A DNA stretch of 36,721 bases. It comes from Opitutaceae bacterium. GTDB taxonomy: Bacteria; Verrucomicrobiota; Verrucomicrobiia; Opitutales; Opitutaceae. This document shows, one piece after another, positions 1 to 7,636 of this stretch. The notes below the pieces were generated by a model. The model was not told the DNA's origin and did no database searches. It saw only the letters and a list, made by a program, of their open reading frames with translations. A program made the position numbers and the translations under genes. The stretch lies in assembly GCA_023269585.1 (NCBI GenBank), contig JAHFTC010000031.1:1-36721 (forward strand), read 5' to 3'. How positions within the stretch are numbered: position 1 is the first letter of the stretch; each line of letters opens with the position of its first letter.

Positions 1-204
1 GAAGCCTACACCCCGGCCCAAATCGCCTTCGGCACCGGCGGCCCGAAGGATCCGGCTCTGCTGATGCACCTCGCCGATCTCCGTGCCGAACTCGCCGGGC
101 TCGATCTGCTCGTCGCGCGCGAGAGCGAACGCGAGGTGTGGGAAGGCGCCGGTCACACCGGTCGTGCGGCCGTGGTGCAGTTCCTGGGTCGCCGAGCCCC
201 CTGA
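1..204 (+). CDS. C-terminal fragment of a SAM-dependent methyltransferase (5' end outside window)
   Basis: The frame open from base 1 encodes 67 residues and stops with TGA at 202-204. It includes YTPAQIAFGTGGPKDP, then a leucine-rich helix, LVARESEREVWEGAGHTG and RAAVVQFLGR. This resembles the tail of class I SAM-dependent methyltransferases of the small TehB/thiopurine-methyltransferase-like group. In those proteins a 'GTGGP.dp.lL...LR.dFaGL' stretch and a final 'reVhEG..HtGraAVVQ' strand close the Rossmann-like fold. The SAM-binding motifs would lie upstream of the window, so neither substrate nor completeness can be judged. It reads in the same direction as the phosphate transporter that follows after about 120 bases, but nothing shows co-transcription. 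The family call rests on recalled C-terminal similarity only. Confidence 0.55.
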   Translation, partial: EAYTPAQIAFGTGGPKDPALLMHLADLRAELAGLDLLVARESEREVWEGAGHTGRAAVVQFLGRRAP

Positions 205-326
205 CCGGGGCGACCCTTCGCCATCGTCGGGCGGGAGGTGGCGATTGCCCTGCCGGAATTATTCCGAGGCCCCGGACTCGTTCCTTGCCCCGGATCGGCC
301 GCGTCCCCAAGCATGCCACCGTCTCC

Positions 327-1985
327 ATGATCTTGACCATCCTCTCCATCCTCGGCGGCCTCGGTCTGTTTCTCTACGGCATGAAGATCATGTCGGAGGC
401 GCTCCAGAAACTGGCGGGCGAGCGCCTGCGCGCGGTGATGCGCACCGTGGCGGGCAACCGTTTCATGGGCGTGGCCACCGGCTTCTTCGTCACCTGCCTG
501 GTGCAGTCCTCCTCGGCGACGACGGTCATGATCGTCAGCTTCGTGAACGCCAGTCTGCTGACGTTGATCGAGGCGACGGGACTGATCATGGGCGCGAACA
601 TCGGCACGACGACGACGTTCTGGCTGGTGTCGTTCTTCGGCTTCAAGTTCAGCATCAGCTCGATCGTGCTGCCGATCATGGGCCTGGCCCTGCCGGCGCT
701 CTTCGCCCGCAAGGAGAAGCTGCGCAACCTCGGCGAGTTTTGCATGGGCTTCGGCCTGCTCTTCCTCGGCCTGATGTTCCTGAAGGACTCGGTGCCGGAC
801 ATCAGCCAACATCCCGAGGTGCTCCAGTTCATCACCGGGTTCACCGGCCACGGGATCGGCTCGGTCCTGATGTTCTTCATCTTCGGCACGCTTCTCACGA
901 TCGTCGTGCAATCGTCGTCGGTGGCGGGTGCGATCACCCTCACCATGGCCTACAAGGGCTGGATCGACTACCCGACGGCCTGCGCGATCATCCTGGGCGA
1001 GAACGTCGGCACCACCATCACCGCGAACCTGGCCGCGCTCGGGAGCAACCTCGAGGCCAAGCGCGCCGCCCGCGTGCATTTCTTCTTCAACCTGATCGGC
1101 GTGGCGTGGTGTATCCTGCTCTTCAATCCCTTCGTGCGCTTCATCGACTGGGTGATCCCCGGCGACCCGCTCGCCTCCGCGCACGTCCCGCTGCACATGG
1201 CCGGCTTCCACACGATCTTCAACGTGATGAACACCGCGCTGCTCATCGGTTTCGCCGGCCAGCTCGCCCGTTTGGCCACGCTCGCCGTGCGTTCGGCGCC
1301 TGGCAGCGTGAAGGATCATCTCGAGCTTGATTCGCCCCTCGTGCCCCACACCGGCGAGCTCAACCTGGCCGAAGCCGAGCGCGATCTGCAGCGCATGGGC
1401 CAGATCACGCGGCAGCTGGTGGTCGGCTTCACTGAACTGTTCGAGAAGGCGCCGGCCGATCTCGAGGCCCGCGTCGCGGAGCTCAAGGGCCTCGAGCAGC
1501 AGAGCGACCGCCGGGCCGTCGAGACCACCCAGTACCTGCTGCGCTGCGCCGCCGACGGCATCGGCGCCGACAGCATGAATCGCGTCAACTCGATGATCCG
1601 CGTCGTGGCCGAGTTCGAGGACATGTGCGATCGCGGCTACCGGCTGGTGATTCTCGCCGAGCGCAAGCACCGCAAGCAGCGGCAGCTGCCGCCCGAAGTG
1701 AACGAGCAGATCCAGGCCTTTTCCCGCACCCTGCTCGAGTTCATGGATTTCGCCTCCGCCCGGCTCGCGCTCGGCGTGGCCGAGGCCGACATGCAGAAAG
1801 CGTATCAGCTGGAGAACACCATCGACGCGCTCCGCAAGAACCTGCGTAAGGACTCCGTGCGCCGCATGCAGGGCAACAGCGAGACGATCAAGTCCGAGAT
1901 GCTCTACATCGACATCCTCAACAACATCGAGGCGATCGGCGACCACTCGCTCAACATCCTCCAAGCCCTGCGTCACACCACCTGA
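327..1985 (+). CDS. Na+/Pi cotransporter family protein with C-terminal PhoU-like domain
   Basis: This 552-residue inner-membrane protein should import inorganic phosphate (or a similar anion) with sodium. Two inverted Na/Pi-cotransporter repeats are visible. The first has QSSSATT at residues 60-66 and GANIGTTTT at 89-97; the second has QSSSVAG at 195-201 and GENVGTTITANLAALGS near 225-240. The QSSS pairs are the substrate and sodium signature of the family. From about residue 350 the protein becomes soluble and helical, like the PhoU-type tail of bacterial NptA/YjbB proteins. The open frame extends 63 codons upstream, but that part has no family character. The ATG at 327 opens directly on the first membrane helix (MILTILSILGGLGLFLYG), so I chose it. 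No Shine-Dalgarno sequence precedes it. No PhoR/PhoB or Pst genes are nearby, so regulation is not visible. Confidence 0.9.
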   Translation: MILTILSILGGLGLFLYGMKIMSEALQKLAGERLRAVMRTVAGNRFMGVATGFFVTCLVQSSSATTVMIVSFVNASLLTLIEATGLIMGANIGTTTTFWLVSFFGFKFSISSIVLPIMGLALPALFARKEKLRNLGEFCMGFGLLFLGLMFLKDSVPDISQHPEVLQFITGFTGHGIGSVLMFFIFGTLLTIVVQSSSVAGAITLTMAYKGWIDYPTACAIILGENVGTTITANLAALGSNLEAKRAARVHFFFNLIGVAWCILLFNPFVRFIDWVIPGDPLASAHVPLHMAGFHTIFNVMNTALLIGFAGQLARLATLAVRSAPGSVKDHLELDSPLVPHTGELNLAEAERDLQRMGQITRQLVVGFTELFEKAPADLEARVAELKGLEQQSDRRAVETTQYLLRCAADGIGADSMNRVNSMIRVVAEFEDMCDRGYRLVILAERKHRKQRQLPPEVNEQIQAFSRTLLEFMDFASARLALGVAEADMQKAYQLENTIDALRKNLRKDSVRRMQGNSETIKSEMLYIDILNNIEAIGDHSLNILQALRHTT

Positions 1986-2070
1986 GCAGGAAGGACACGC
2001 GGGCCTGCCGGCACGACCCCGGCGCCAAGCCCACGGGCGGTGTTTCCAGAGAGGACGGTGACGGTGGCGC

Positions 2071-2436
2071 TTATCGCGTCAGCGAAACCTCCGTTGCTGG
2101 CGAAGATATGGGAACACTCTCGGAACGGTGCTTGCGCTCGCGCAGCCACGCCTTGAGCGATCGCTCGACGGCGCCGAGGGCGAGCGCGCGCTCGCGGCGG
2201 AAGGGCGGCAGGTCGTAGTGCGGAAATCCGGGCCGGTCCTGGAACCACTCGCGTCGGATGCCGAGGGCGGCGGCCAGCGCATGCAAGGCGTCGAGGTCGT
2301 CGCTCCAAAGGTGGCACCAGCGGTGGCCGAACTGTTCGCCCGCCGTGCGTGCCGGTTCGGAGCGGCTGCGGTGGACGCGCAGGCGATCGACGTAGATCGG
2401 GGCAGGCGAGGGGGGAGGCGACGGTTGGGAGGCCAA
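2071..2436 (-). CDS. DUF4031 domain protein
   Basis: The protein of about 121 residues contains the DUF4031 pattern. IYVDRLRVHR is followed by WCHLWSDDLDALHALAAALGIRREWFQD, then HYDLPPFRRERALALGAV, with the conserved H-x-D and E-R-A-x-A-x-x-x-GA elements. The family is small, widespread and of unknown biochemical function. The start is uncertain: the frame shown opens with TTG at 2436, and it stays open further upstream without an ATG I could identify. The core begins about 14 residues into the listed frame, so a short amino-terminal extension may not be real. It is convergent with the phosphate transporter, whose stop is 86 bases away. Identity as a DUF4031 member is fairly secure. Confidence 0.7.
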   Translation of the reverse strand: MASQPSPPPSPAPIYVDRLRVHRSRSEPARTAGEQFGHRWCHLWSDDLDALHALAAALGIRREWFQDRPGFPHYDLPPFRRERALALGAVERSLKAWLRERKHRSESVPISSPATEVSLTR

Positions 2437-2621
2437 AGCGAGGAACGGTTGATCGCGGAGCGTGAAGGCGCGATTGGGGCGGAGCGACGTCTGGCAGGCA
2501 AGGATGCGAGTATCGGGGCGGTGGCGCCGGGGCCGCCGCGTCGTTTCGGGCGAACGGGATTAGGGCGTGCGGCAGGAAACCGCGTTGCCGAATCCATTCC
2601 GCCTCGTTTCCTCCCTCGTTC

Positions 2622-3413
2622 ATGGAGATCCCTTCGTTGCGTCCCCGCTCCCTGCTTCCCCTGCTGTTGTCGGCCGTCGGCGTCGCCGCCTGTGCCGGCC
2701 CGAACCATGCCCCGTATCCGCCGTGGAACGAGAACGGCCGTATCGGCCACCAGCAGATGGTCGAGAAGGCCAAGCAGGGCCGGATCGACGTGTATTTCCT
2801 CGGCGACTCCATCACGCGCCGCTGGGGGGCGCTCGACTACCCGGAGTTCCTCGCGCACTGGAAGAAGAGCTTCCACGGCTGGAACGCCGGCAACTTCGGC
2901 TGGGGCGGCGACTCCACCCACAACATGCTCTGGCGCCTGCAGAACGGCGAGTTCGAGGGCCTGAGCCCGAAGGTCATCGTGCTGCTCGCCGGTACCAACA
3001 ACGTGGGCGACAAGCCCAAGCCCGGCGCCGCGGACGATGCGGTCGAGGGCATCCGCGCGCTGCTCGACACGCTCCAGGCCAAGGCGCCCGAGGCCACGAT
3101 CATCCTCAACGCCGTCTTCCCGCGTAACGACAACCCGGAGTCGAATGCGGCCGTGGCCGAGATCAACCGGCGGATCGTGAGCTTCGCCGACGGGAAGAAG
3201 ATCCGGTTTCTGGACATCAACGGCCAGCTGGCCGACAAGGACGGCACCCTTTTCGAGGGCATGACGGTCGACAAGCTCCACCTCTCGCTCCAGGGCTACG
3301 AGGTCTGGGCGAAGAATCTGACGCCGCTCCTCACCGAACTGCTCGGCGAACGCGCCGCCGAGGACCACGCCCCGCCGCCCACCGGCGACCCGAGCGCGCT
3401 GAACAAGCAGTGA
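2622..3413 (+). CDS. GDSL/SGNH-family hydrolase, predicted lipoprotein
   Basis: This 263-residue secreted esterase or acetylhydrolase has all four SGNH blocks. Block I is FLGDSIT with nucleophile Ser63, block II is NFGWGGDST with Gly near 93, block III is GTNN with Asn126, and block V is DKLH with Asp217 and His220. The overall shape (YFLGDSITRRW, later FPRNDNPESN and HLSLQGYEVWA) matches the platelet-activating-factor acetylhydrolase beta/gamma-like branch, often found with carbohydrate deacetylation. A hydrophobic stretch LLPLLLSAVG runs into the lipobox VAAC with Cys24, so the protein is probably a lipid-anchored envelope enzyme. The ATG at 2622 places this signal at the amino terminus; a pyrimidine-rich leader replaces a ribosome binding site. 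A strong terminator follows. The natural substrate cannot be read from the sequence. Confidence 0.88.
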   Translation: MEIPSLRPRSLLPLLLSAVGVAACAGPNHAPYPPWNENGRIGHQQMVEKAKQGRIDVYFLGDSITRRWGALDYPEFLAHWKKSFHGWNAGNFGWGGDSTHNMLWRLQNGEFEGLSPKVIVLLAGTNNVGDKPKPGAADDAVEGIRALLDTLQAKAPEATIILNAVFPRNDNPESNAAVAEINRRIVSFADGKKIRFLDINGQLADKDGTLFEGMTVDKLHLSLQGYEVWAKNLTPLLTELLGERAAEDHAPPPTGDPSALNKQ

Positions 3414-3436
3414 GCGTCCGCTAGCCGCACCAGATA

Positions 3437-3461
3437 CCCCGGGTCCACGCCCGGGGTTTTT
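3437..3461 (+). terminator. Intrinsic terminator of the GDSL lipoprotein gene
   Basis: A perfect 7-bp stem CCCCGGG / CCCGGGG with a 6-base loop (TCCACG) is followed at once by five T residues. It lies 24 bases after the stop codon of the GDSL gene and before the convergent PNPOx-like gene, so it should end transcription from the left. Confidence 0.85.
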
Positions 3462-3568
3462 CATTGGCGCGCGGGCCTGCGGCGGAGGGCGTGACTCCAC
3501 GGGCTGATGACGATGGCGCCGTGGTGAGCCGAGGCCGGGAACGGGGCCCCTCGGCGCCGCCGACGGCA

Positions 3569-3594
3569 CTGCGGCTGGTTGGTTGCAGCCGCAG
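3569..3594 (-). terminator. Perfect hairpin downstream of the PNPOx-like gene
   Basis: CTGCGGCTG and CAGCCGCAG form a 9-bp perfect stem with an 8-base loop. It starts about 15 bases past the stop codon of the minus-strand PNPOx-like gene. Its position suits a transcript end, but there is no T tract on the minus strand. It could be a non-canonical terminator or a 3' end stabiliser. Confidence 0.4.
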
Positions 3595-3609
3595 AGGAGC
3601 CGTCGTCGC

Positions 3610-3987
3610 TTACGCCAGCCGTTCCGCGCCGCTGTAGACTTCCTGCACGTGCAACACGGTCGCCGCGACGCCGGGGTGGTGCGGCGGATTCCAGCGCTTC
3701 ATCTCGTCGAAGACCGGCCCGGCGGTGAGGTATTCGAAACGACCCTTCAGCTGGAAGGACTTCTTCTCCTTCGTGAGGAAGACGAGCGAGCCGGGCCGGC
3801 CGGCCAGGATGTTGGCGCGGGTCTTGGAGAAATAGTTGTCCGCGATGACGACCGCGTCGGTGCCCAGCAATTGGAGCGAGCCGACGTAGACGGCGTTGGG
3901 GACACCGGCCTGGTCGACGGTCGCGAGCACTGCGTAGCCGTCGCGGTTGGCCCACGCGGCGAGGACGTTTTCCGGGATGCAGGTCAT
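3610..3987 (-). CDS. Pyridoxamine 5'-phosphate oxidase-like FMN-binding protein
   Basis: The 125-residue protein has the single split-barrel fold pattern of the PNPOx-like superfamily. It reads GYAVLATVDQAGVPNAVYVGSLQLLGTDAVVIADNYFSKTRANI, then GSLVFLTKEKKSFQLKGRFEYLTAGPVFDEM. These are the alternating strands and the Lys/Thr/Arg-rich phosphate-binding segment seen in flavin-binding members. Such small members act as flavin or F420 redox proteins or as flavin sensors; true vitamin B6 oxidases are longer and carry a dedicated C-terminal region missing here. The ATG at 3987 overlaps the stop of the upstream C_GCAxxG_C_C gene in an ATGA arrangement, so the two are almost certainly translated together. 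The substrate is unknown. Confidence 0.78.
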   Translation of the reverse strand: MTCIPENVLAAWANRDGYAVLATVDQAGVPNAVYVGSLQLLGTDAVVIADNYFSKTRANILAGRPGSLVFLTKEKKSFQLKGRFEYLTAGPVFDEMKRWNPPHHPGVAATVLHVQEVYSGAERLA

Positions 3988-4331
3988 GAGGAGGAGGATA
4001 GTGGGGAAGCGGGTGGAGGCGATGCGGTGGAACCGGCGAGCAACTCCGCCGCGAGGCCCACGCAATCCGTGCACGGGAAGCGTCGCTCGCGCTTCAACGG
4101 ACGGCAACGCGTGGCCCCCGCCTCGGCCGCGAAACCGGCGCGCAGGCGCGCCGCCGCCTCGGGCACGATCTGGCACGCCGCGTAGAGCGCGCCGCATTCA
4201 CCGTCGGGCGCGCGCCCGCCGCCATGGAGCTGGAACTCGGCCACGGGCGCGACCTGCCGTCCGGACACGGCCTGATAGGCGGCGATCACGGCCTGGGCGC
4301 AGTTCAAATTTTCGGGAGCGCGGTGGAACAC
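3984..4331 (-). CDS. C_GCAxxG_C_C family (cysteine-rich, probably redox) protein
   Basis: The 115-residue product has the layout of this family: NLNCAQAVIAAYQ near the start, GGGRAPDGECGALYAAC in the middle (Cys46 and Cys53), a further Cys76, and FPCTDCVGLAAELL (Cys87, Cys90). The family is thought to carry a disulfide or metal site and is often found near redox enzymes. The tail after residue 98 is low-complexity (Ser/Pro/Ala). The first codon is GTG at 4331 with GAGGAG some 16 bases upstream, which is further than usual, so the start is uncertain by several codons. Its stop overlaps the next gene by four bases (ATGA), implying a two-gene operon with the flavin-binding protein. A copy of the 23-bp palindrome lies 59 bases upstream. 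Confidence 0.62.
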   Translation of the reverse strand: MFHRAPENLNCAQAVIAAYQAVSGRQVAPVAEFQLHGGGRAPDGECGALYAACQIVPEAAARLRAGFAAEAGATRCRPLKRERRFPCTDCVGLAAELLAGSTASPPPASPLSSSS

Positions 4332-4679
4332 CGCGAGTGCGTGGATTCTCCTCGAGAAGGGCGGGGATGGCGGCTGTGGGCTTCCGCGTCTTGTAATCTA
4401 TTGTATTACAAGGCCGGAGAAGGCGGCGTCGCTTCGCCGGGGCGGAAGCCGCGGCGGCCGCGAACAGCAAGGCCGCGGCGATGGGGCGAAGGCTGGTCAC
4501 GCGCTGGTGATCCGCGATGAACACGAGGGAGGCAACGCAGGCTTGTTCACAGCGTGCTTCCCCGGCCCTGGACCGCGGTGCCCATAATGTTTCGCACCAG
4601 ACCTTCGAGCGCCGCGCGTGGCGCGTGGCGCAGCAGGTGCCGACAGGGTCGGCGCAGGTCGGCCCCGGTTGCGAGGTGC
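4332..4679. other. Intergenic region with palindrome copy 1 and a possible signal-peptide remnant
   Basis: This 348-base gap separates two minus-strand genes. It holds the first 23-bp AT-rich palindrome (4390-4412). On the minus strand, a GTG at 4498-4500 would begin VTSLRPIAAALLFAAAAASA, which looks like a Sec signal peptide. The frame then runs straight through the palindrome into meaningless sequence, so this may be the remains of a lost secreted-protein gene or a chance GC-rich frame. I see no complete gene or RNA here. Confidence 0.4.
4390..4412 (-). repeat. 23-bp AT-rich palindrome, copy 1
   Basis: Read on the minus strand, towards the C_GCAxxG_C_C gene, the arms are CTTGTAAT and ATTACAAG around the asymmetric core ACAATAG. 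The same 23 bases occur exactly at 20822-20844 and with one change at 35341-35363. In DNA this GC-rich such an AT-rich exact repeat is not expected by chance. It could be a repressor operator, part of a promoter (TACAAT resembles a -10 box), an RNA hairpin or a small mobile repeat; the sequence alone does not decide. Confidence 0.85.
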
Positions 4680-5606
4680 CTACTGCGGCGCCTCGACGGA
4701 AAGGTGGCTGGCGATCGCCTGCCAGCGGCCGTCGCGGCGGAGCCAGACATCGGTGATGCGATGGACGGCGCTCACGTCCTCGCCCTTGTAGGTCGCCTTC
4801 TCGGTCTGGCGGCCGGTGACGACCGCGGTGTCGCCGTAGACCTGCACGGTGAGGTCGGACATCTCGAAGACGGTCGCCTTGAACGAGCCGTCGGCGAGGT
4901 CGCGCAGGTCGTCGGGCTTGCGGAAGACTTCGCCCTTGGCGGAGGTGCAGATCCACTCCTCGGCCTCGAGGCGGTCGAGCGCCTTGACGTCGGCGTTCAC
5001 ATAGGCGGCCGCCCATGCGTTTTCGAGGGCGATCAACTCCTGCTCGACGGAGTCGGGTGCGGCGAGGACCGGGATGATCTTGGTGGCCCGGTTTTCGCTG
5101 AGCAGCGTCCAGTGCACGCCGTCGGTGGAGATCTCGCGCCGGTCGGTGAGGCTCTGGAAGTCGTCGGCGAATGTCACGAGGCCGCGGATACGGTAGCGTG
5201 TGTCGCCGGCGAGCAGCGTGCCGGTCACGGCGACGCGGGGGCCGTCGAAGGTGTAGGTGGCGTCGATGACGGAACCGTCGCTGGCGAAGGAGCTCCAGAA
5301 GAAGCACCCGCGGGCCGGATCGAAGCCGTCGGTTTCGATCCATTGCAGACTTCCCGCGGGACCGGTCTCCTTGCCGCGGGACTCGACGAACTGGCCGCCG
5401 AGGATGGGGCGCACGGAGCAGGCCCCCAAGCTGGTGCTGCCGACGCCAAGCGGCGAGTCGTGGGTGGTGCTTTGGTAGGTCCAGTCGCCGAGCCAGCGTT
5501 CGAGCGGCTGTCGCTCGATGGCGGCGGGTTCGGGCTGCGGGGTTGCCTGGGCGAAAACAAGGCCGGACAAAGCGGCCGCGAGGATCAGGGTGATCGTCGT
5601 TTTCAT
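4680..5606 (-). CDS. Secreted protein: DUF1579-like domain plus SnoaL/DUF4440 (NTF2-like) domain
   Basis: The chosen ATG at 5606 gives 308 residues starting with a clean Sec signal peptide (MKTTITLILAAALSGLVFAQ, cleavage near residue 20). Residues 30-180 look like DUF1579: LERWLGDWTYQSTT, GGQFVESRG, then GFDPARGCFFWSSFASDGS, a beta-barrel-like module found in secreted hypothetical proteins. Residues 185-305 form an NTF2-like cone of the DUF4440/SnoaL type. These read EQELIALENAWAAAYVNADVKALDRLEAEEW, DLTVQVYGDTAVVTGR and RITDVWLRRDGRWQAIASHLS. NTF2-like folds bind small hydrophobic ligands or catalyse isomerase-like steps, but no catalytic set can be assigned. The open frame runs 93 codons further upstream; that part is GC-rich noise. 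No partner genes are evident. Confidence 0.72.
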   Translation of the reverse strand: MKTTITLILAAALSGLVFAQATPQPEPAAIERQPLERWLGDWTYQSTTHDSPLGVGSTSLGACSVRPILGGQFVESRGKETGPAGSLQWIETDGFDPARGCFFWSSFASDGSVIDATYTFDGPRVAVTGTLLAGDTRYRIRGLVTFADDFQSLTDRREISTDGVHWTLLSENRATKIIPVLAAPDSVEQELIALENAWAAAYVNADVKALDRLEAEEWICTSAKGEVFRKPDDLRDLADGSFKATVFEMSDLTVQVYGDTAVVTGRQTEKATYKGEDVSAVHRITDVWLRRDGRWQAIASHLSVEAPQ

Positions 5607-6049
5607 GGCTGGGCTGGGTTGGCGTGGGGAGAAAGAACAGGAAGCGGGTGTGACCGGCGCCGTGCGACAGGTGCCGGTTACCCCTCGCGCCGCGCGACGA
5701 GGGGAGCGACGCCAGCGGTGCGGCGGGCGGGCCACCAACACGCGAACGGGACGACAGGGCATGTGTTTGGCTCGTGGTCGGGAGATCTGGAGCGCGATCT
5801 GTGTCTTCGCCTCGGTGAGGCGGAGCGGAAACCACTGCCCGTGGTCGCGGCCCTGCGCATGGGCGGAAAGATAGTCCGCCGGCACAGAACTCCCAATGCG
5901 GAGTCGCCGCGGGGAGGGATAGAAGACGGCGGCCGGCGGGAAATCAGTTTCCGCGATGGGCGATGACGGGCCAATGCGCCGTTAGTGGTGTTGACGCGCG
6001 GCGCGGTTGCCGGCGCAGTGTCGGCCTTCATCCAACCACTTTCCACCGC
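5607..6049. other. 443-base gap between divergent genes; no feature recognised
   Basis: The region separates the minus-strand DUF1579/DUF4440 gene from argC on the plus strand, so it must contain promoters for both directions. I could not pick out convincing -35/-10 pairs, an arginine (ArgR) box, a riboswitch or a small gene. Open frames here on both strands show only GC-biased filler without domain character. Confidence 0.5.
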
Positions 6050-7042
6050 ATGAAACCCAAGATCTTTGTCGACGGCAGCGAAGGCACCACCGGCCTCGAA
6101 ATCAACGAGCGGCTCGCGACCCGCACTGATGTCGAGGTGATCGCGATCGATCCGACCCAGCGCAAGGACCCGGCCGCCCGCAAGGCCATGATCGCGGCGG
6201 CGGATATTGTCTTTCTGTGCCTGCCCGACGCCGCTTCGAAGGAGGCTGTGGCGCTCGCGGCGGATTGCCCGAAGGTGCGGTTTCTCGATGCCTCGACGGC
6301 GCACCGCACGAATCCCGAGTGGGTCTACGGCCTGCCGGAACTGCACCAGGGCAAACAGCGCGCGGCGGTGAAGGCGGCGAAGAAAGTCGCCGTGCCGGGC
6401 TGCCACGCGAGCGGTTTCAATCTCATCGTCTCCCCGCTGGTCGAGGCCGGCATCGTGCCGCCGACGTATCCGATTGTTTGCACGTCGCTCACCGGCTTCA
6501 GCGGCGGCGGCAAGAAGCTCATCGCCACCTATGGCGAAAACGCGGCCGATGTCTTGGCGCGGCAGGGCAAGGAATCGACGCAGGACCAGCGCGTGGCCCC
6601 GCGGCCGTACGCACTCGGGCTCGCGCACAAGCATTTGCCCGAGATGAAGGCCGTGAGCGGACTGGCGCAGAACCCGGTCTTCGTGCCGATCATCGGCGAC
6701 TTCTACCGTGGCATGGCGGTGTGCATCGCGTTCGAGCGGCGCCTGCTCGCGAAACCGGTTGGCGCGAAGGAGATCGCCGCGGCGCTGCGCGAGGCCTACG
6801 CCGGCGAGACGTTTGTGCGGGTGGCGGCGGAGGTGAATCCGTCGACCGAAGTCGACGAGGGATTCTACCGGACCCTAGCCTGCAACGGCACCAACCGTTG
6901 CGACCTTTCCGTCTTCGGACACGAGGAGCAGATCCTCGTGATCGCGCGGCTCGACAACCTCGGCAAGGGCGCGTCCGGCGCCGCGGTGCAGTGCATGAAC
7001 CTCATGCTCGGCTTCGAAGAGGCCGCGGGGCTGGTGGCCTGA
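6050..7042 (+). CDS. argC: N-acetyl-gamma-glutamyl-phosphate reductase, type 2
   Basis: ArgC reduces N-acetylglutamyl-5-phosphate to the semialdehyde with NADPH, the third step of arginine biosynthesis, in the cytoplasm. The 330-residue protein starts with the nucleotide-binding segment KIFVDGSEGTTGLEINERL. It then has IVFLCLPDAASKEA and FLDASTAHR, and the catalytic cysteine in VPGCHASGF (Cys118). TSLTGFSGGGKKLI follows, and HLPEM sits in the C-terminal half. The short GSEGTTGL version and the overall arrangement mark the type 2 enzyme rather than the longer E. coli type. The ATG at 6050 sits directly before the dinucleotide-binding strand; 29 upstream codons in frame are not conserved-looking. 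It stands alone here, without argB, argD or argJ, so the arginine genes are scattered in this genome or at least not clustered at this point. Confidence 0.93.
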   Translation: MKPKIFVDGSEGTTGLEINERLATRTDVEVIAIDPTQRKDPAARKAMIAAADIVFLCLPDAASKEAVALAADCPKVRFLDASTAHRTNPEWVYGLPELHQGKQRAAVKAAKKVAVPGCHASGFNLIVSPLVEAGIVPPTYPIVCTSLTGFSGGGKKLIATYGENAADVLARQGKESTQDQRVAPRPYALGLAHKHLPEMKAVSGLAQNPVFVPIIGDFYRGMAVCIAFERRLLAKPVGAKEIAAALREAYAGETFVRVAAEVNPSTEVDEGFYRTLACNGTNRCDLSVFGHEEQILVIARLDNLGKGASGAAVQCMNLMLGFEEAAGLVA

Positions 7043-7574
7043 GCGGAAGGTGGAAAGCGGGAACCGCTCCGAACCGACCGCGAGCCGGCTGAGGCATCTG
7101 GAACTCACGAACTCAGGAACGGATGGATGGAGGCTCCTGAGTGCAGGCGTGAGGAATGTGGGAATCAGGAATTCAGGAACGGACGGCTGATCTTGGTCCG
7201 GCACTCGGCTGACAAGCTGAGTGCGCTTGCGCGTAGGGCGGCGCTTCAGCCCGCCCCATTCGAGCCGAGCCGGAGCGGCCCGACGAACGAACGAAGGCCG
7301 TCACAGAATGGGAACCGCTGATGGACGTTGATCAGCCGAATGCAGTCGTTCAGCTGGCTGCGGAAACGCGCTCGACGCCCCGGCCCTTTGCGGAGCAATC
7401 TCAGCCCATCCCGGAGGCCGCGCGCCTCCGCCCTTTTCCCTGCAACCCTGATCGCAGACTCACGACTCACTATCGCTCACCCGTAACCAAACTTATCATC
7501 CATTTCGCGTAGCTTCGGCTGCTGTCCTTCTCGAAACCTTGGAAATTTCGGACCGAACAAGACGGCGCTCGATG

Positions 7575-7596
7575 CACGCCCCCGACTGGGGGCGTG
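7575..7596. repeat. Inverted repeat (hairpin A) upstream of mod
   Basis: CACGCCCCC and GGGGGCGTG form a perfect 9-bp stem with loop GACT. There is no T tract after it on either strand, so it is not a standard terminator. It shares GGGGCGTGT with the second hairpin 50 bases downstream. Confidence 0.55.
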
Positions 7597-7636
7597 TTGA
7601 ACAGCGCTCTTGTGAAGGCTCTCCAAGGTGCCTGAG

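Noticed and set aside
1986..2070. Bidirectional terminator between the phosphate transporter and the DUF4031 gene
   Set aside because: Only short, imperfect pairings (GGGC...GCCC) without T tracts; not strong enough to report as a feature.
7127..7321. Small 64-codon gene between argC and mod
   Set aside because: Composition and content resemble the degenerate repeat DNA around it, with no domain or initiation signal.
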